Shown here in pieces: positions 1-11,551 of a stretch of DNA of 64,000 nt; position 1 is the stretch's first letter; every line of letters starts with the position of its first letter. The stretch covers positions 36,454,939 through 36,518,938 of the forward strand of contig OZ026521.1 of the NCBI GenBank assembly GCA_964019695.1, in the 5' to 3' direction. Below the pieces are notes generated by a model. The model worked only from the letters and a program-made list of their open reading frames with translations, was not told the origin of the DNA and made no database searches. A program made the translations under genes and the position numbers. The DNA is from Loripinus fragilis (lineage: Eukaryota > Mollusca > Bivalvia > Lucinida > Lucinidae).

Positions 1-1108
1 TTATTATCATATCAGTAAATAATTATTGGAACATTTTTCAGAGGAATGTGGTACAGCTTTTTTTGCGAATTTATTGGAAATATTTTTTGAACAATTTCTT
101 CTGCTATTGACTAAATTTTCTACACGAGTTCTCACGAACGAAAACTATATGTGTTTGTGAAAAAATGGATGCAGTCCGAAAAAGAAATTCGAAACAAGAC
201 CTCGAGGTTTAAACCGTTTTCATGCTCAACTTAACTGAGCATGGAATTTTTCCTGCTCATAAATGTTAAAATGGCATTTTAACATTTATTAGTAGGGTTT
301 ATACATCATCTGAGAGTTTTAAAGCAAGAATTGTTTTAGCACTTTAGTTTTTATGAGCAATTGAAAAATTCATGCTAAGTTGAGATGAGCATGAAAATAG
401 TTTTATAACTATTTACCAAGGTCTGTTTGTGGAGCAGATGAAAATCGCCAACGTTAAAGTGTGTTGTACGCACGGACGCACGAAAGAAGACCAATAAAAT
501 AATTGCCGCGATCGATATAAAATACATTATGATCTGTCATTTTGCCCTAGGCCCATAGCAATTTTTCGATTTGGATTCTCAATGACGGATCCTGAGGGAC
601 GGGGTTCTATCAAACACTTCGACCGTATGGGATTCGCCGCTGCACTAGTATTGACGAACAAATTAGATTACTCGTATGTATGTGGACGAGTTCACGTGAT
701 AATCTTTTTTATCACATGTTTAGTATACATACGTGATGTCATTAGAGCAAAATAAGATGGCACATCAACAGCACTGTCGGGATCCGCCGCCGTTTACATC
801 ATGACACTTGTCCCGCTAGGTACCCGCTATCAGCGACCCCATAGGAGCCAGGGGTTTCACAAGACTGGTACATTGCAGTGTTTACCAATTCAATAAGAGC
901 CGAGATACAGCAAATTGTATGTGCACCCAGTGAAGACTCAAATCAGTGACATCCGCACAGTCTGACCAGGCTCGTCGCTAGGCGCTCTATCTGGGTAGTC
1001 ATGGTTCCAATGCCAGAATCTTCATACAGACAACGAGGGCTTTGACCAGACTGAGTGGGTGCGCAGGCTGATCTGATTCCTCGCTGTTCTATCATAAGCC
1101 AACTGATA
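1..1108. other. No gene seen; one foldback MITE inside
   Basis: AT-rich sequence with no convincing open frame or splice-bounded exon. The only structure I see is the inverted-repeat element at 211-404, listed separately. Confidence 0.5.
211..404. mobile_element. Foldback MITE, ~194 bp
   Basis: About 50 bp at 211-265 returns as an imperfect reverse complement at 350-404; both arms carry TTTTCATGCTCA and GCTCATAAA. A smaller inverted pair lies in the loop (TGTTAAAATG / CATTTTAACA). There is no coding capacity, so this looks like a non-autonomous DNA element. The family is not recognised and no clear target-site duplication was seen. Confidence 0.6.
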
Positions 1109-1347
1109 TGAGCCGCAATATGTGATTTCCAACAATGTGGTATTTTGACAAGTGTAGACTCAGACGAGCCAGTGCAGCCTCCTTTTAAGCTTAGAATCTC
1201 AAAATGATGTTCAGCCAGTAGCTTAACACTCAAAGAATATACAAGCGGCTAGCAAAGGCTCTGATCAGACTGTGCGAATGCGCAGGCTGATCTGAGGCTT
1301 TGATGTTCGCACATACCACATTGTTGGAAATCTCATGTCGCGGCTCA
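1109..1347 (-). mobile_element. TGAGCC foldback MITE, copy A
   Basis: Terminal inverted repeats run from TGAGCCGCAATATGTGATTT to the matching end at GTCGCGGCTCA, each followed inward by TTTCCAACAATGTGG or its complement. Two further copies of the same ~230-240-bp element lie at 4809-5037 (same orientation) and 24354-24582 (opposite). The interior holds the short palindrome CTGATCAGACTGTGCG...CGCAGGCTGATC. Non-autonomous and non-coding. Confidence 0.75.
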
Positions 1348-2143
1348 ATCATGATTCTATTTAATCTGGGACAGAACCTCGTACCATAAAATAGGTCCCA
1401 GATTTTAAGAACCGCCATCTTTTGAGACAGCACTTTAATTTTGACAGACAGTGAAAGCCAAGATCAGTCTGCGCATGACTATTTTCAACTTTTGATATTC
1501 AATTATCCTGTAGGCTCATTTGAAGTTTCCAAAAGGCGACAAAGCCCATGAGGATATTGCCATTGTGTAAAAAATGACGACAACTTGCAGAACCACTAAG
1601 GCAAATCTGTATTAGTTGTTGATTTAACTGCATATGCCAAGTCTCTATTTTGTACTGTAATTTATGCATTTAAAACTTGAAGGGACATTTTTGTGCCATG
1701 TCATTTTTCTTTATTTGTTTATTTATTTTTGCTTCATTCTTTCATTCGTATTAATTGACAGTTTGATTGATTTCTGTGGTATCAGTGAATTATTCCGTAT
1801 CAGTTAAAATCAAATTCTTGTAATTTTTATTTCTTTATTGACAATTAAGGAAATTTGTCAGTATTTCTTAGATGGTTGATAAAGGGATCTTGGGGTGGGT
1901 CATCATGTAATATTTGACGTTTGATAACAGTAAGCACGCGTACGAGACGCAAGACTGTCAATCAAATAATATTCTATGGGGAAAATGGATAAAATGTTAC
2001 AGAGCTGTCAATGGGACTTTAAAACTACCTCGGAGCAGCGGGATCGCCATAATAGGGTAAAGTCGCCTGCAGTATCGTCTGCTGTAATAATTTGGAAAAA
2101 ATGCAAAATACGAGGACCCAGATTAGATGCAATGGATGTTTTT
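1348..2143. other. No gene seen
   Basis: No coding signal or clear repeat was recognised apart from a GTCTGCTG tract near 2065 that resembles the ends of the foldback family annotated at 46929 and 49313. Confidence 0.4.
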
Positions 2144-2226
2144 GTCGTCTGCTGGTAAACTTTACAAACAGTTTGGACCCCGGATCAATCCCGACAACAT
2201 GTCGGGTCTGACCTAGGTCCAAACTG
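2144..2226. repeat. GTCGTCTGCT foldback element, partial
   Basis: Begins with GTCGTCTGCTGG and contains a central palindrome around CCCGACAACATGTCGGG. The flanks are CAGTTTGGACCCCGGATCA and the complementary TGACCTAGGTCCAAACTG. Fuller members with both ends lie at 44591-44745, 46929-47093 and 49313-49484. The right-hand GCAGACGAC end is missing here. Confidence 0.6.
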
Positions 2227-2334
2227 TTCGGCACTCCGATTGTTTTCCTGTTCCTGAAAACAATTTAAGAAAACATAATTTAAAAACTAGAAATTGTGTT
2301 TATGAAACACTGTGCCCCCAACCATTAGCCTGTC

Positions 2335-2990
2335 GATAAGGATGGTCTCACCATCCTGTATCTGCTGACCAAGTTTGAAGCTCCTAGACATAATACTCTT
2401 CGGGTATTATATATCTGGATTACAAGTTTTCAATGGCCAAATATGCAAAGGACAATAGCTTGAAAAAATAAAAAAATAAATAAATAAAAAGTTGTATCAG
2501 GTAATATACTCATCATCTATTTGCTAACCAAGTTTGAAGCTCCTAGCTATATTAATTTTCGAAATAACTTGAATGCAAGTTTTCAAGGTCCAATTTTGCA
2601 AAGGGAAATAACTTAAAAAAATCACCAGGAAATCTACTCACCATCCTCTTTCAGCTAGTCAAATTTGAGGCTAATAGCTGTAATAGTTATCGAGATATCG
2701 TTATTGCAAGTTTCCATTGTTCAAATTTGCAAAGGGCAAAGGGCAATAAGTCAAAATAAAAAAAAAAACACCAGGTAATCAACTCATTATCCTCTATTTA
2801 CTGACCAAGTTTGAAGCTCCTAGCTGTAATAATTTTTGAGATATCTTGATTACAAAAATTTCAACTTGACACAAAGGGAGGTAATTCAGACTTTTCAGTT
2901 ATTATTTGACGAGGAATCCATTTATGAAATTTAAAATCCATAATTTTTTGTACGGACGCACGGAAGGACGGACGGACACACCCAAAGCAA
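2335..2990. repeat. Tandem repeat, ~130-160 bp unit, four copies, ending in a GGAC tract
   Basis: The phrase ACCAAGTTTGAAGCTCCTAG or a close variant recurs near 2368, 2527, 2655 and 2803. Each copy continues through a GAGATATC-like stretch, CAAGTTT and TGCAAAGGGCAATA. The array ends at a CGGACGGAC-rich stretch (2950-2985). The layout, with a protein-like but non-coding ~150-bp unit closed by a tetranucleotide tract, parallels the repeat at 26541-27722. Confidence 0.65.
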
Positions 2991-3633
2991 TATGCCCCTT
3001 CAGTTTTTTTCAAAGTTGGGGCGTAACTAAATCAAAAGACGACAAAAAGCATGCAATATTACACAGCATGCAAACAGGTAAAGCCAATGATATATATGTT
3101 TGTTTAAAAATTGACAAAAAGTTTTAAGGTAAAGCCCCAATAATTAGAAGACGTTAAACGATTATCGTGTCATCGGGTTTGATAAACTTTTTGGATTATC
3201 CATCGTTCTATTGTTGAAAGTGAGTCCCACGTGGCGTTAAAAGGGGGCATACATGTATCTAGACATCACGTATCGCGCGTGGGTCTGCCCAGCAGGTTGA
3301 AGTCTGTAAACTGCCGGCAGTATTTGAAACTATGACATTCAGCCTGTCAGACTGGCTTCCGTCGTCAAACTAATTGACCAGTCAACATTACCATTTTCAG
3401 TAAAAAAAATATTTTCGATTCCAAAATGTCATCAGTCTAAAATCAGTGGTCTTATAGACACTGGTCCTTTCTACTGTTAAATATGACGTTGGCTTTATAA
3501 CGCGTTCTATGACGCATGTGCGGTTTGGTGGCGCGAGACAATCCACATTCCGTCTGCATGTCACACTGTTTTCACTTGTACAAAACTGAAATACTTCACA
3601 ACGTGCGCGTTCTTTGGACCTTCACTGTTAACC

Positions 3634-3652
3634 GGGGGGGGGGGGGGGGGGG
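3634..3652. repeat. G19 homopolymer
   Basis: Nineteen consecutive G residues. Similar long G or C runs occur at 16587-16606 (C20) and 27478-27491 (G14 after T26), with shorter runs in several MITE ends. Length is prone to polymerase and sequencing error. Confidence 0.8.
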
Positions 3653-4176
3653 TAATCACTAGTAGATGACAAAAGCATTCTAAAAGACGCCTTTTCGGAC
3701 GACCCATCCAATAATAGTATTATATTAGCGCCCCAACCCCATATAGGTAAAGCCCCATTCTCACTGTGCCGGTGTAGCCACGGTTCATCCCGATGCAGGA
3801 CAGCCGGTATACCGTGATGCACCGGGACACATTTCATAAAAAATAAATTGCGTTCTCACTGTGCCGACGTTACCCCGGTATAGCCCCGGTTCTCAAGAAA
3901 GCAAGACACCGGTTGATTCCCGGTTCACCACGGAGCATTTACGGTGCAGCACGGTGGAGCCACGGTTCGTGCCGGTATACACCGGTGTTACCCAGGTTGT
4001 TTACGGTGATGTCCCGGTAACTGCCGGTTGCGCCACGGTTACATGCCGGTAGGGCCACGGTTGCGTCCCGGTGCTACTCTACACTATAAAACCAGGATAA
4101 AAACGTGGAGTAACATCAGTTTTCTTCTGTCTCTATCGCATAACAGTTATGACACAAATTGGACTGCACAGCCATA

Positions 4177-4366
4177 GGGAGCACAGTGGCTCAGTGCTTG
4201 ACTCGAGACCGAAGGGCCGCGGGTTCGAGCCTCACCGGCGTCACTGCGTTGTGTCCTTGAGCAAGAACATTAATCCTAGCTTAGTACTGGTTCAACCCAG
4301 GAAGACCCGTCCCTATATAACTGAAAGATTGTTGATGGGACGTAAAGAATCAAAGCAAACAAACAA
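4177..4366 (+). mobile_element. tRNA-derived SINE, copy 1
   Basis: The 5' part is tRNA-like: a shortened A box (GTGGCTCAGTGCTTGAC, lacking the GTGGTAGAG present in the other copies) and a B box (GGGTTCGAGCC). A shared body follows and the element ends in CAAAGCAAACAAACAAA. It is flanked by a perfect 14-bp target-site duplication, ACTGCACAGCCATA, at 4163-4176 and 4367-4380. Pol III promoter boxes plus a duplication of this length imply LINE-mediated insertion. Other copies: 6414-6611 and 25807-26005. Confidence 0.85.
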
Positions 4367-4808
4367 ACTGCACAGCCATATACGAGTTACTAGAGGAATC
4401 ATGATCTGTGTAGCGAAAGCAAAATTACCAAGTAACCTCGCAGCTCATTTGCATGACAAATAAGCAGAAGCAGACCTGTTTTCTTACGACGAGGTTTAAA
4501 TGTTGTTGATCTGGGTCCAGAATTACAATGCCTCCTTAAAGTTAAGGAAGACTTAATTTAAGTCTTGATACTTCAACATGTACATTAAATGTTTAATAAA
4601 TCGCCAAGACCGATGCAGTACTCATGGTCAAAGATATCATTGTGATCTACAGAAAAAATGAAACTATTTTGGTTTTAATCAGTTTGGAAACGTTATTTTT
4701 CGCATCCTGGAAATTCAATACTTAACTTAAGTACTCCTTAACTTTAAGGCTACATTGTAATTCTAGGCCCATATTGTCTTGCTTTTTCGTAAAAATATAT
4801 AAACACTT

Positions 4809-5037
4809 TGAGCGGGGCATGTGATTTCCAACAATGTGATATTTTGAGAAGTGTAGACTCAGACAAGCCTGTGCAGTCCCCAATTAAGCTGTAAAGTTGT
4901 TCGGTCAGTAGCTTAACAGTCATAGAATAATCAAGAGACTAGCAAAGGCTCTTATCAGACTGCGCCTAGGCGCAGACTGATCTTTGGCTTTGCTAATGGT
5001 AACTACCACATTGTTGGAGATCTCATGCCGTGGCTCA
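4809..5037 (-). mobile_element. TGAGCC foldback MITE, copy B
   Basis: Same element and orientation as 1109-1347. It starts at TGAGCGGGGCATGTGATTTC and ends at TGCCGTGGCTCA, with TTTCCAACAATGTG and its complement inside the ends. Nested inside the composite element 3748-5585. Confidence 0.75.
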
Positions 5038-5819
5038 TATATGCTTGACTCTTCAGTTACTATAAGTGCATTTATTCATAAGCTTTGTAAATGAGCACAT
5101 TTATACTGCTGACAATTTAACCAACTTGTGACGAATGGACTTTCCCATCCTTATCATTTGGATGAATCCAATTTCATTTGAGGTGCAGCAGGAGTGACTT
5201 TTCATTTTTATTTTGCATTTTATTACATATACATAGGCAGTGGAACCGCACGGTTTATCACGGTGGAGACACGGATATTCCCGGATTACGCCGGTATCGC
5301 CCCGACGCCGTCCCGGTGGAGACACGGTTGCTCCCGGCGTCTTTCCGGTTTATCACGGTATTTGACAGCCTTCCCGGTTACTCCCGGTGAGTCCCGGTTG
5401 TTTTAAACATTTTAAAACAACCGGGGACATGAGCCGGTTTAACACAGTTCAACACGGTTCATCCCGGATCTCCAAGGTTGTCGACGGTGCCGCCACGGTT
5501 GTGACACGGTTCATCACGGTTCATCCCGGATCATCAAACCGGGGTGAACCGGCACCTTAGACCGGGACAGTGAGAACGGGGCTTACAGGTTTCCCACCCA
5601 CTGATGAAGTCTCTAATCCCCGATATCCCCTTATTGAATTAACCTACTTATCGTAACTTGTAAACTAATTTCTAACTCGTTTACTAAGTATTTGTGATGT
5701 GGTTAAATATTTAAGATGTGGTCTAGTGGTTGGCTAAATATTTATCCCTATTATCAGTTATAAAGAAACTTCACTTAATTGAAGCATGGTTCTTTTAAGT
5801 TGTCTTCCTGATTGAACAT

Positions 5820-6041
5820 ACAGTGGCGGATCCAGAGGGTTTTCAGATGGTTCGCTTGAACCCCCTCACCGCCGCGCCCCGTTTTTAAATATCCTATGAA
5901 AATGAAATAATTTGGTCTCAGTGAGATCAAATTATTTCATTTTCATAGGATATCTAACAAATATGAGATAAATTCAGCAAAGCGAACCCCACACCTTTAT
6001 ACGTATGAATCCCCATTCCAGAAATTCTGGATCCGCCTATG
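5820..6041. mobile_element. GGCGGATCCAGA foldback MITE, copy 1
   Basis: Ends CAGTGGCGGATCCAGA and TTCTGGATCCGCC are inverted repeats. The centre is a ~26-bp near-perfect hairpin (5889-5914 against ~5928-5953, TATCCTATGAAAATGAAATA and its complement). The related copy at 18213-18653 shares the same ends, and a fragment lies at 33585-33700. Non-coding. Confidence 0.75.
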
Positions 6042-6099
6042 ACCTAATAGGAGCAGACTCGAAGACGTCACAGCAGACTGATGTTGTGTACGTCACAAC

Positions 6100-6895
6100 A
6101 TAACAGTTTTGGTAAAAGCACAGACTCACCAATGTCTAACAGAACAATGATGTACAGCTACATACACACTGAATTCACAGCAGATTGATGTTGTGTACGT
6201 CACAACATAAAGTTTTGTAAAAGCATAGACTCTCAGATTTATAACATAACAATTGCAAATGTTGTACCGCTGCCTACAGTCTGACGTCACAGTATTGTAA
6301 AGCGCAGACTCCCGTGCATCACAACAGAGCAACATTGTACTACCCGTGATAGGTTTTCAGTAATAAGAACAGGGGATTTTGTACAGCCACAGACAAACTC
6401 AGATGTCATAAGACGGGAGCGCAGTGGCTCAGTGGTAGAGTGCTTGACTCGGGACCGAGAGGCCGCGGGTTCGAGCCTCACCGGCGTCACTGCGTTGTGT
6501 CCATGAGCAAGACACATTAATCATAGCTTAGTACTGCATCAACCCAGAAAGACCCGTTCTTACATAACTGAAAGATTGTTGATGGGACGTAAAGAATCAA
6601 ATCAAACAAACATGTCATAAGATGACAATGTTACACAGACGGTGTAACAGAGCAATGTTGCACAGCCACAAACTATATAGGCAGGCGTAGCTACGGAACA
6701 GTCTTTTAACAGCCACAGACTGCATCAGGCACCACAACAGACCAATGATGTACAACCACAATATAGCAGACACCACAACAGACCAGATGTACAACGACAA
6801 TGTAGCAGACACCTAACGAAGCTATGATGTACAGTTAAAAACTAAGATGCATGAACAGATCAGTCTTGTTTCAGCTACAGACTCTGAGACGACTT
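6100..6895. repeat. Degenerate ~41-bp satellite (older part of the array)
   Basis: Irregular copies of ATGTTGTACAGCCACA...CTCAGACGTCA...AACAGAGCA run from about 6100 up to the regular 124-bp array. They are broken by the SINE at 6414-6611. Divergence between units is much greater than in the following array, as expected for an array edge. Confidence 0.65.
6414..6611 (+). mobile_element. tRNA-derived SINE, copy 2
   Basis: Full tRNA-like head: A box TGGCTCAGTGGTAGAGTGC and B box GGGTTCGAGCC. The 3' end is AATCAAATCAAACAAAC. Target-site duplication ATGTCATAAGA at 6403-6413 and 6612-6622. It inserted into the satellite after the satellite had formed. Confidence 0.85.
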
Positions 6896-8290
6896 GACAG
6901 AGCAATGTTATACAGCCACAATGTATAAATAATCACAACGGATTTATGTTGTACAGCCACACACCATCAGACATAGCAACTCAATAGTCATGTTACAGCC
7001 ACATACTCTCAGACGTGGTAACAGAGCAATGTTGTACAGCCACAATGTTTAAGGTATCACAACGGATTTATGTTGGACAGCCACACACCATCAGACATAT
7101 CAACTCAATAGTCATGTAACAGCCACATACTCTCAGACGTGGTAACAGAGTAATGTTGTACAGCCACAATGTTTAAGGTATCACAACGGATTTATGTTGG
7201 ACAGCCACACACCATCAGACATATCAACTCTATAGTCATGTAACAGCCACATACTCTCAAACGTGGTAACAGAGCAATGTTGTACAGCCACAATGTTTAA
7301 GGTATCACAACGGATTTATGTTGGACAGCCACACACCATCAGACATATCAACTCAATAGTCATGTAACAGCCACATACTCTCAGACATGATAACAGAGCA
7401 ATGTTGTACAGCCACAATGTTTAAGGTATCACAACGGATTTATGTTGGACAGCCACACACCATCAGACATATCAACCCAATAGTCATGTAACAGCCACAT
7501 ACTCTCAGACGTGGTAACAGAGTAATGTTGTACAGCCACAATGTTTAAGGTATCACAACGGATTTATGTTGGACAGCCACACACCATCAGACATATCAAC
7601 TCAATAGTCATGTAACAGCCACATACTCTCAGACGTGGTAACAGAGCAATGTTGTACAGCCACAATGTTTAAGGTATCACAAAGGATTTATGTTGGACAG
7701 CCACACACCATCAGACATATGAACTCTATAGTCATGTAACAGCCACATACTCTCAGACGTGGTAACAGAGCAATGTTGTACAGCCACAATGTTTAAGGTA
7801 TCACAACGGATTTATGTTGGACAGCCACACACCATCAGACATATCAACTCTATAGTCATGTAACAGCCACGTACTCTCAGACGTGGTAACAGAGCAATGT
7901 TGTACAGCCACAATGTTTAAGGTATCACAACGGATTTATGTTGGACAGCCACACACCATCAGACATATCAACTCTATAGTCATGTAACAGCCACATACTC
8001 TCAGACGTGGTAACAGAGCAATGTTGTACAGCCACAATGTTTAAGGTATCACAACGGATTTATGTTGGACAGCCACACACCATCAGACATATCAACTCTA
8101 TAGTCATGTAACAGCCACATACTCTCAGACGTGGTAACAGAGTAATGTTGTACAGCCACAATGTTTAAGGTATCACAACGGATTTATGTTGGACAGCCAC
8201 ACACCATCAGACATATCAACTCTATAGTCATGTAACAGCCACATACTCTCAGACGTGGTAACAGAGCAATGTTGTACAGCCACAATTTAT
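6896..8290. repeat. 124-bp higher-order satellite, ~11 copies
   Basis: The anchor AATGTTTAAGGTATCACAAC recurs at 7044, 7168, 7292, 7416, 7540, 7664, 7788, 7912, 8036 and 8160, a constant 124-bp step, with divergent flanking copies near 6920 and 8284. Each unit is itself three related ~41-bp monomers (44, 39 and 41 bp) beginning ATGTTGGACAGCCACA, ATGTAACAGCCACA and ATGTTGTACAGCCACA. Units are nearly identical, so amplification or homogenisation is recent. Confidence 0.92.
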
Positions 8291-8981
8291 CAGGCACCAA
8301 AACGGAGCTATGTTGGAAAGCCACTTGGTACACCAACGATCTTTATGCATCCCATAACGAACTGGGCGGAAGTTTAAAACACATGTATTGTACGGTGTTG
8401 CGGAAAATAAGGTATTTCTGAAAAGCGAATTGAACTCCTTTGTCAAATTAAAATGCATCAGTTAAAAGCAGAAACATTAATTCTTTCGCAGATGGCATAT
8501 TTTAAACCTTACTATAATCGGATATTGGTGAATTATGCACATTATTACGCCCTGGTGCTTCCGTGTGGCCATCTTCACAAACAGTTACGTCATCGAACAA
8601 ACGTCACGGCACGCGACCTCCTGAGAGCTCTTTCGCAACTTTTCAATGTTTCCTAGTGTTGTCTAAACTATTGTGAACCCGATCAGATCAAAGAATAATA
8701 AAGATCCCTCAACCATTATTAAAGAGTCTCGACCCGGGTTAATGAACAGTGAACAAGTTTTAATTAGATTGTGAAGAACTGTCCGGCTTACGAGGCTAAT
8801 ATTTTCCCCGTAACACGCCCACTTGACAATACAAACAATTGCACTCTGACACCGGCTGAATGCCTCTGCGTAACTCTGATGAAACATCGCCTTTAAATTC
8901 CAATGAATTAAAGATTAAAGGGTCGATTTAGGGGTGACCATTAGCAATGGATTCAAATGTATCCCGCATCGCGAATTGACC
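8291..8981. other. No gene seen
   Basis: An open frame at 8453-8656 (+) resembles no family I know and has no supporting splice or composition signal. The rest of the stretch is unannotated. Confidence 0.4.
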
Positions 8982-9230
8982 TTAAGAAAATATAAATTGG
9001 CTTGTTAACTTTTTATAAATACAAGTAAAAAAGGACGGACTTAAAATCGGTCCTTGTCTGACGCCCTCTGGCAGTAGTTTACCTTTGATTGTCCTCTGGG
9101 CGCCTGCATATTTCACGTTTATGTAACAGATGGTGTAAAGGTAAACACCTTTTGTAAGGTACTTGATTTGATGCCTTAAACCAAATTGCAACCTTCTGCC
9201 TCGCTGGTTTCGGTGGCTTAAATACTTCAA
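8982..9230 (-). pseudogene. Non-LTR reverse transcriptase fragment
   Basis: The minus-strand frame contains GKLLPEGVRQGPILSPSFF, which matches the conserved block of non-LTR retrotransposon reverse transcriptases (GVRQGxxLSPxLF) just upstream of the catalytic YADD region. The frame stops after about 82 codons. No YADD box, endonuclease or other RT blocks are visible nearby, so this is a short, 5'- and 3'-truncated relic. The clade cannot be assigned from this much sequence. Confidence 0.65.
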
Positions 9231-9479
9231 TCAAACCATGGATGTATTATAAATGAGACTACTATTTTTTTGCTGTAATACCGTAATATATGGTCATATC
9301 CGTGGTTTACATGGACATGTTTTTTTTATTGTTTTCCATAAAGGGATATGCATTGAACACGTCGTGTTCTGTAGTAAACTCCCCACCGGTGAAATAAGTC
9401 GTCAATCTCGGACCAAAAGATAAGAAGTTGAATTTGATCTAGACAGGTGTTTCCAGGCGTACAACTAGCCTCTTCCGCA

Positions 9480-9791
9480 AAACTCCATTTAAAGTGCTGC
9501 ACTGTTACGACGTCTAAGAGTTTGTGGCAGTATCAACATTGCACTGTTGCTACGCCTTGAGCAGAGTTTGTTTGTGGCTGTATCACAATTATACTAATAG
9601 GACGTTTCAAAGTTTGTGGCTGAAAGCAACAATGTAGTGTTACGACGTCTGAGGGTTTGTAGCTGTAACAACACTGTCTGAAAGTGTATGGCTGTAACAG
9701 CACTGTTCTGTTACGACGCCTCAGAGTTTGTTACCGTTACAACACAGTACTGTTACGACGTCTAAGATGTTGTTGCCGTTACAACACTGTA
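9480..9791. repeat. ~42-bp satellite, opposite orientation, left part
   Basis: Units of about 42 bp, roughly CACTGTACTGTTACGACGTC followed by TGAGAGTTTGTGGCTGTAACAA. The reverse complement of this consensus closely matches the ~41-bp monomer of the 6.1-8.3-kb array, so the two arrays are one family in inverted orientation. The MITE at 9792-10270 splits the array. Confidence 0.85.
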
Positions 9792-10270
9792 CAGTCAAAA
9801 CTCTTTATAACGTCACTCGTTATAACAGAATATTCAATATCCAACATAAAATTGCTGGGAACGGATCTGTTTCCATTAAAATTCCCTCTTTATAACAGAA
9901 TATTCACTTAACGACACCGACAGTAACTTATGGGAACAAATATACAATTTCTATTGAAAATAAATTCATTATAACAGAATTGTTACCATGTGTCAGACAA
10001 TTTTGTGATCAGAGCAAGGTCATTTTGCATGAACAGGTTTCTGTCTCACTTGATAAGTGGGAAGCTTTGTGCATTTTGATACAATATGAAATTGAACTGA
10101 TGTATGTATTTGGAATAATAGCATTTTAGTTCATTTGTACAATATTTTCTTTTACCAAATGATTATAATGTTGAAATCTGATAATGGTCAGAATTCTTTA
10201 TAACAGCAAATTCACTTTAACGTCAAAGATAGCAGGGAACAAATAGTGTCGTTATAAAGAGGGTTGACTG
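9792..10270. mobile_element. Tc1/mariner-type MITE with TA target duplication
   Basis: The ends CAGTCAAAACTCTTTATAAC and the complementary GTTATAAAGAGGGTTGACTG are imperfect inverted repeats beginning with CAGT, each flanked by TA (9790-9791 and 10271-10272). Inner copies of CTTTATAACAG occur near both ends. At 479 bp it has no transposase frame. Removing it rejoins the surrounding 42-bp satellite. Confidence 0.85.
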
Positions 10271-10272
10271 TA

Positions 10273-11175
10273 CTACAAGGTCTGAGAGTTTATGTCTGTA
10301 ACAACACTATACTGTTACGACGTTTGAGAGTTAGTTGCAGTTACAACGCTGTAGTGTTACAATGTCTGAGAGTTTTTGTCTGTAACAGCACTGTACTGTT
10401 ACGACGTCTAAGAGTCTGTGGTTGTAAACAACACTTTACTGTTATGACGTTTGAGAATTTGTGTCTGAACGCAACGATGTGCCGTTATGACGGCTGATAG
10501 TTTGTAGCTGTAACAGCACTGTACTTTTACGACGTCTGAGAGTTTGTGTCTTTTACAATACTGTACTGCTACGTCGTCTGAGAGTGTGGCTATAACAACA
10601 CTGTATTGTAACAACGTCTGAGAGTTTATGTCTGTAACAGCACTGTACTGTTACAACGTCTGAGAGTTTGTGGCTGTATCAGCACAGTACTGTTACAGCG
10701 TCTGAGAGTTTATGTCTGTAAAAACACTGTACTGTTACAACGTCTGAAAGTTTGTTTCTGTAACAACACTCTACTGTTACGTCGTTTGAGAGCTTGTGGT
10801 TGTAACAACACTATACTGTATGTCGTCTGGGCGATTCTGGTTGAAACAACACTGTAAATACTGTCACGACATCCGAGAGTTCATATCTGTAACAATACTG
10901 TACTGTTACGATGTCTGAGGGTTTCTGTCTGCAACAGCACCGTACTGTTGCTTCTTCTGAGAGTTTGTGTCAATAACAACACTGTACTGTTACGACATCT
11001 GAGAGTTTACGTATGTTACGACACCAGAGCGTTTGTTGCAGTTACAACACTGTACTTTTACGTCGTCTGAGAGTTCGTGGTTGTAAAACCACTATAATGT
11101 TACGACGTTTGAGAGTGTGTGACCATTACAACACTGTACTGTTATGACGTCTTATAGTATGTGGCTGAACAGTAT
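10273..11175. repeat. ~42-bp satellite, opposite orientation, right part
   Basis: About 20 diverged units continuing the array from 9480, with the recurrent cores ACTGTTACGACGTCTGAGAG and TGTAACAACACTGTACTG. Units vary by substitutions and small indels, so this arm is older or less homogenised than the 124-bp array. Confidence 0.85.
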
Positions 11176-11220
11176 GGCTCCGTTTGATGGGCTTTACCAC
11201 CGTATTCGTTGTGGTGCCAG

Positions 11221-11480
11221 ATTGTATATGACATTATTGCCATCTTGTGATATCTCTGTTTCTGTGCACCATGTATCTGTCGTTGCCTCTGAATGATTTT
11301 TATGTACATCATTGTTCTGTTGTTGCCCCTGTATACCTGTTATATGCACCATCCATCCGTTGCTACAACAGAATGCTTTTCATGTATATCATTGTTCTGT
11401 CGTTGTCCCTGAATGCCTGTTCCATGCACCATGCATTCGGTTGCTACCACAGGATGCTTTTTATGTATATAGGACAGTAG
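11221..11480. repeat. Short block of the CTGTTGTTGCC satellite subfamily
   Basis: Several ~42-60-bp units of the type CATTGTTCTGTTGTTGCCCC TGAATG...TGTTC...TGCACCA. They belong with the larger block at 14960-16200. Aligning unit to unit, the subfamily also shares positions with the 9.5-11.2-kb consensus (CA-TGT-CTGTT---C-TCTGA). Confidence 0.65.
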
Positions 11481-11551
11481 AATTCTTGCGAATTTTAGGA
11501 GGACCTGAAACTTGATTTTTTCTTTGTTAATTATTGTAGCGTACTAAGCCA

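Larger units (their letters stand above)
3748..5585. mobile_element. Composite inverted-repeat element with CCGGT minisatellite arms
   Basis: The left end TAAAGCCCCATTCTCACTGT is complemented by the right end at ACAGTGAGAACGGGGCTTA (5567-5585). Inside each end is a degenerate ~15-17-bp minisatellite, C(A/C)CGGTT(C/G)(A/C)(T/C)CCCGG, at 3760-4075 and 5240-5560. A SINE (4177-4366) and a TGAGCC MITE (4809-5037) sit inside, so this element is older than both. No transposase-like frame is visible. The class is unknown. Confidence 0.6.

Noticed and set aside
6414..6611. A functional tRNA gene
   Set aside because: A and B boxes are present, but the body continues into a shared ~130-bp SINE tail with a target duplication, and the cloverleaf arms are not intact.
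6896..8290. CRISPR array
   Set aside because: Regular spacing, but the whole 124-bp unit is repeated with no unique spacers, and the sequence is eukaryotic.
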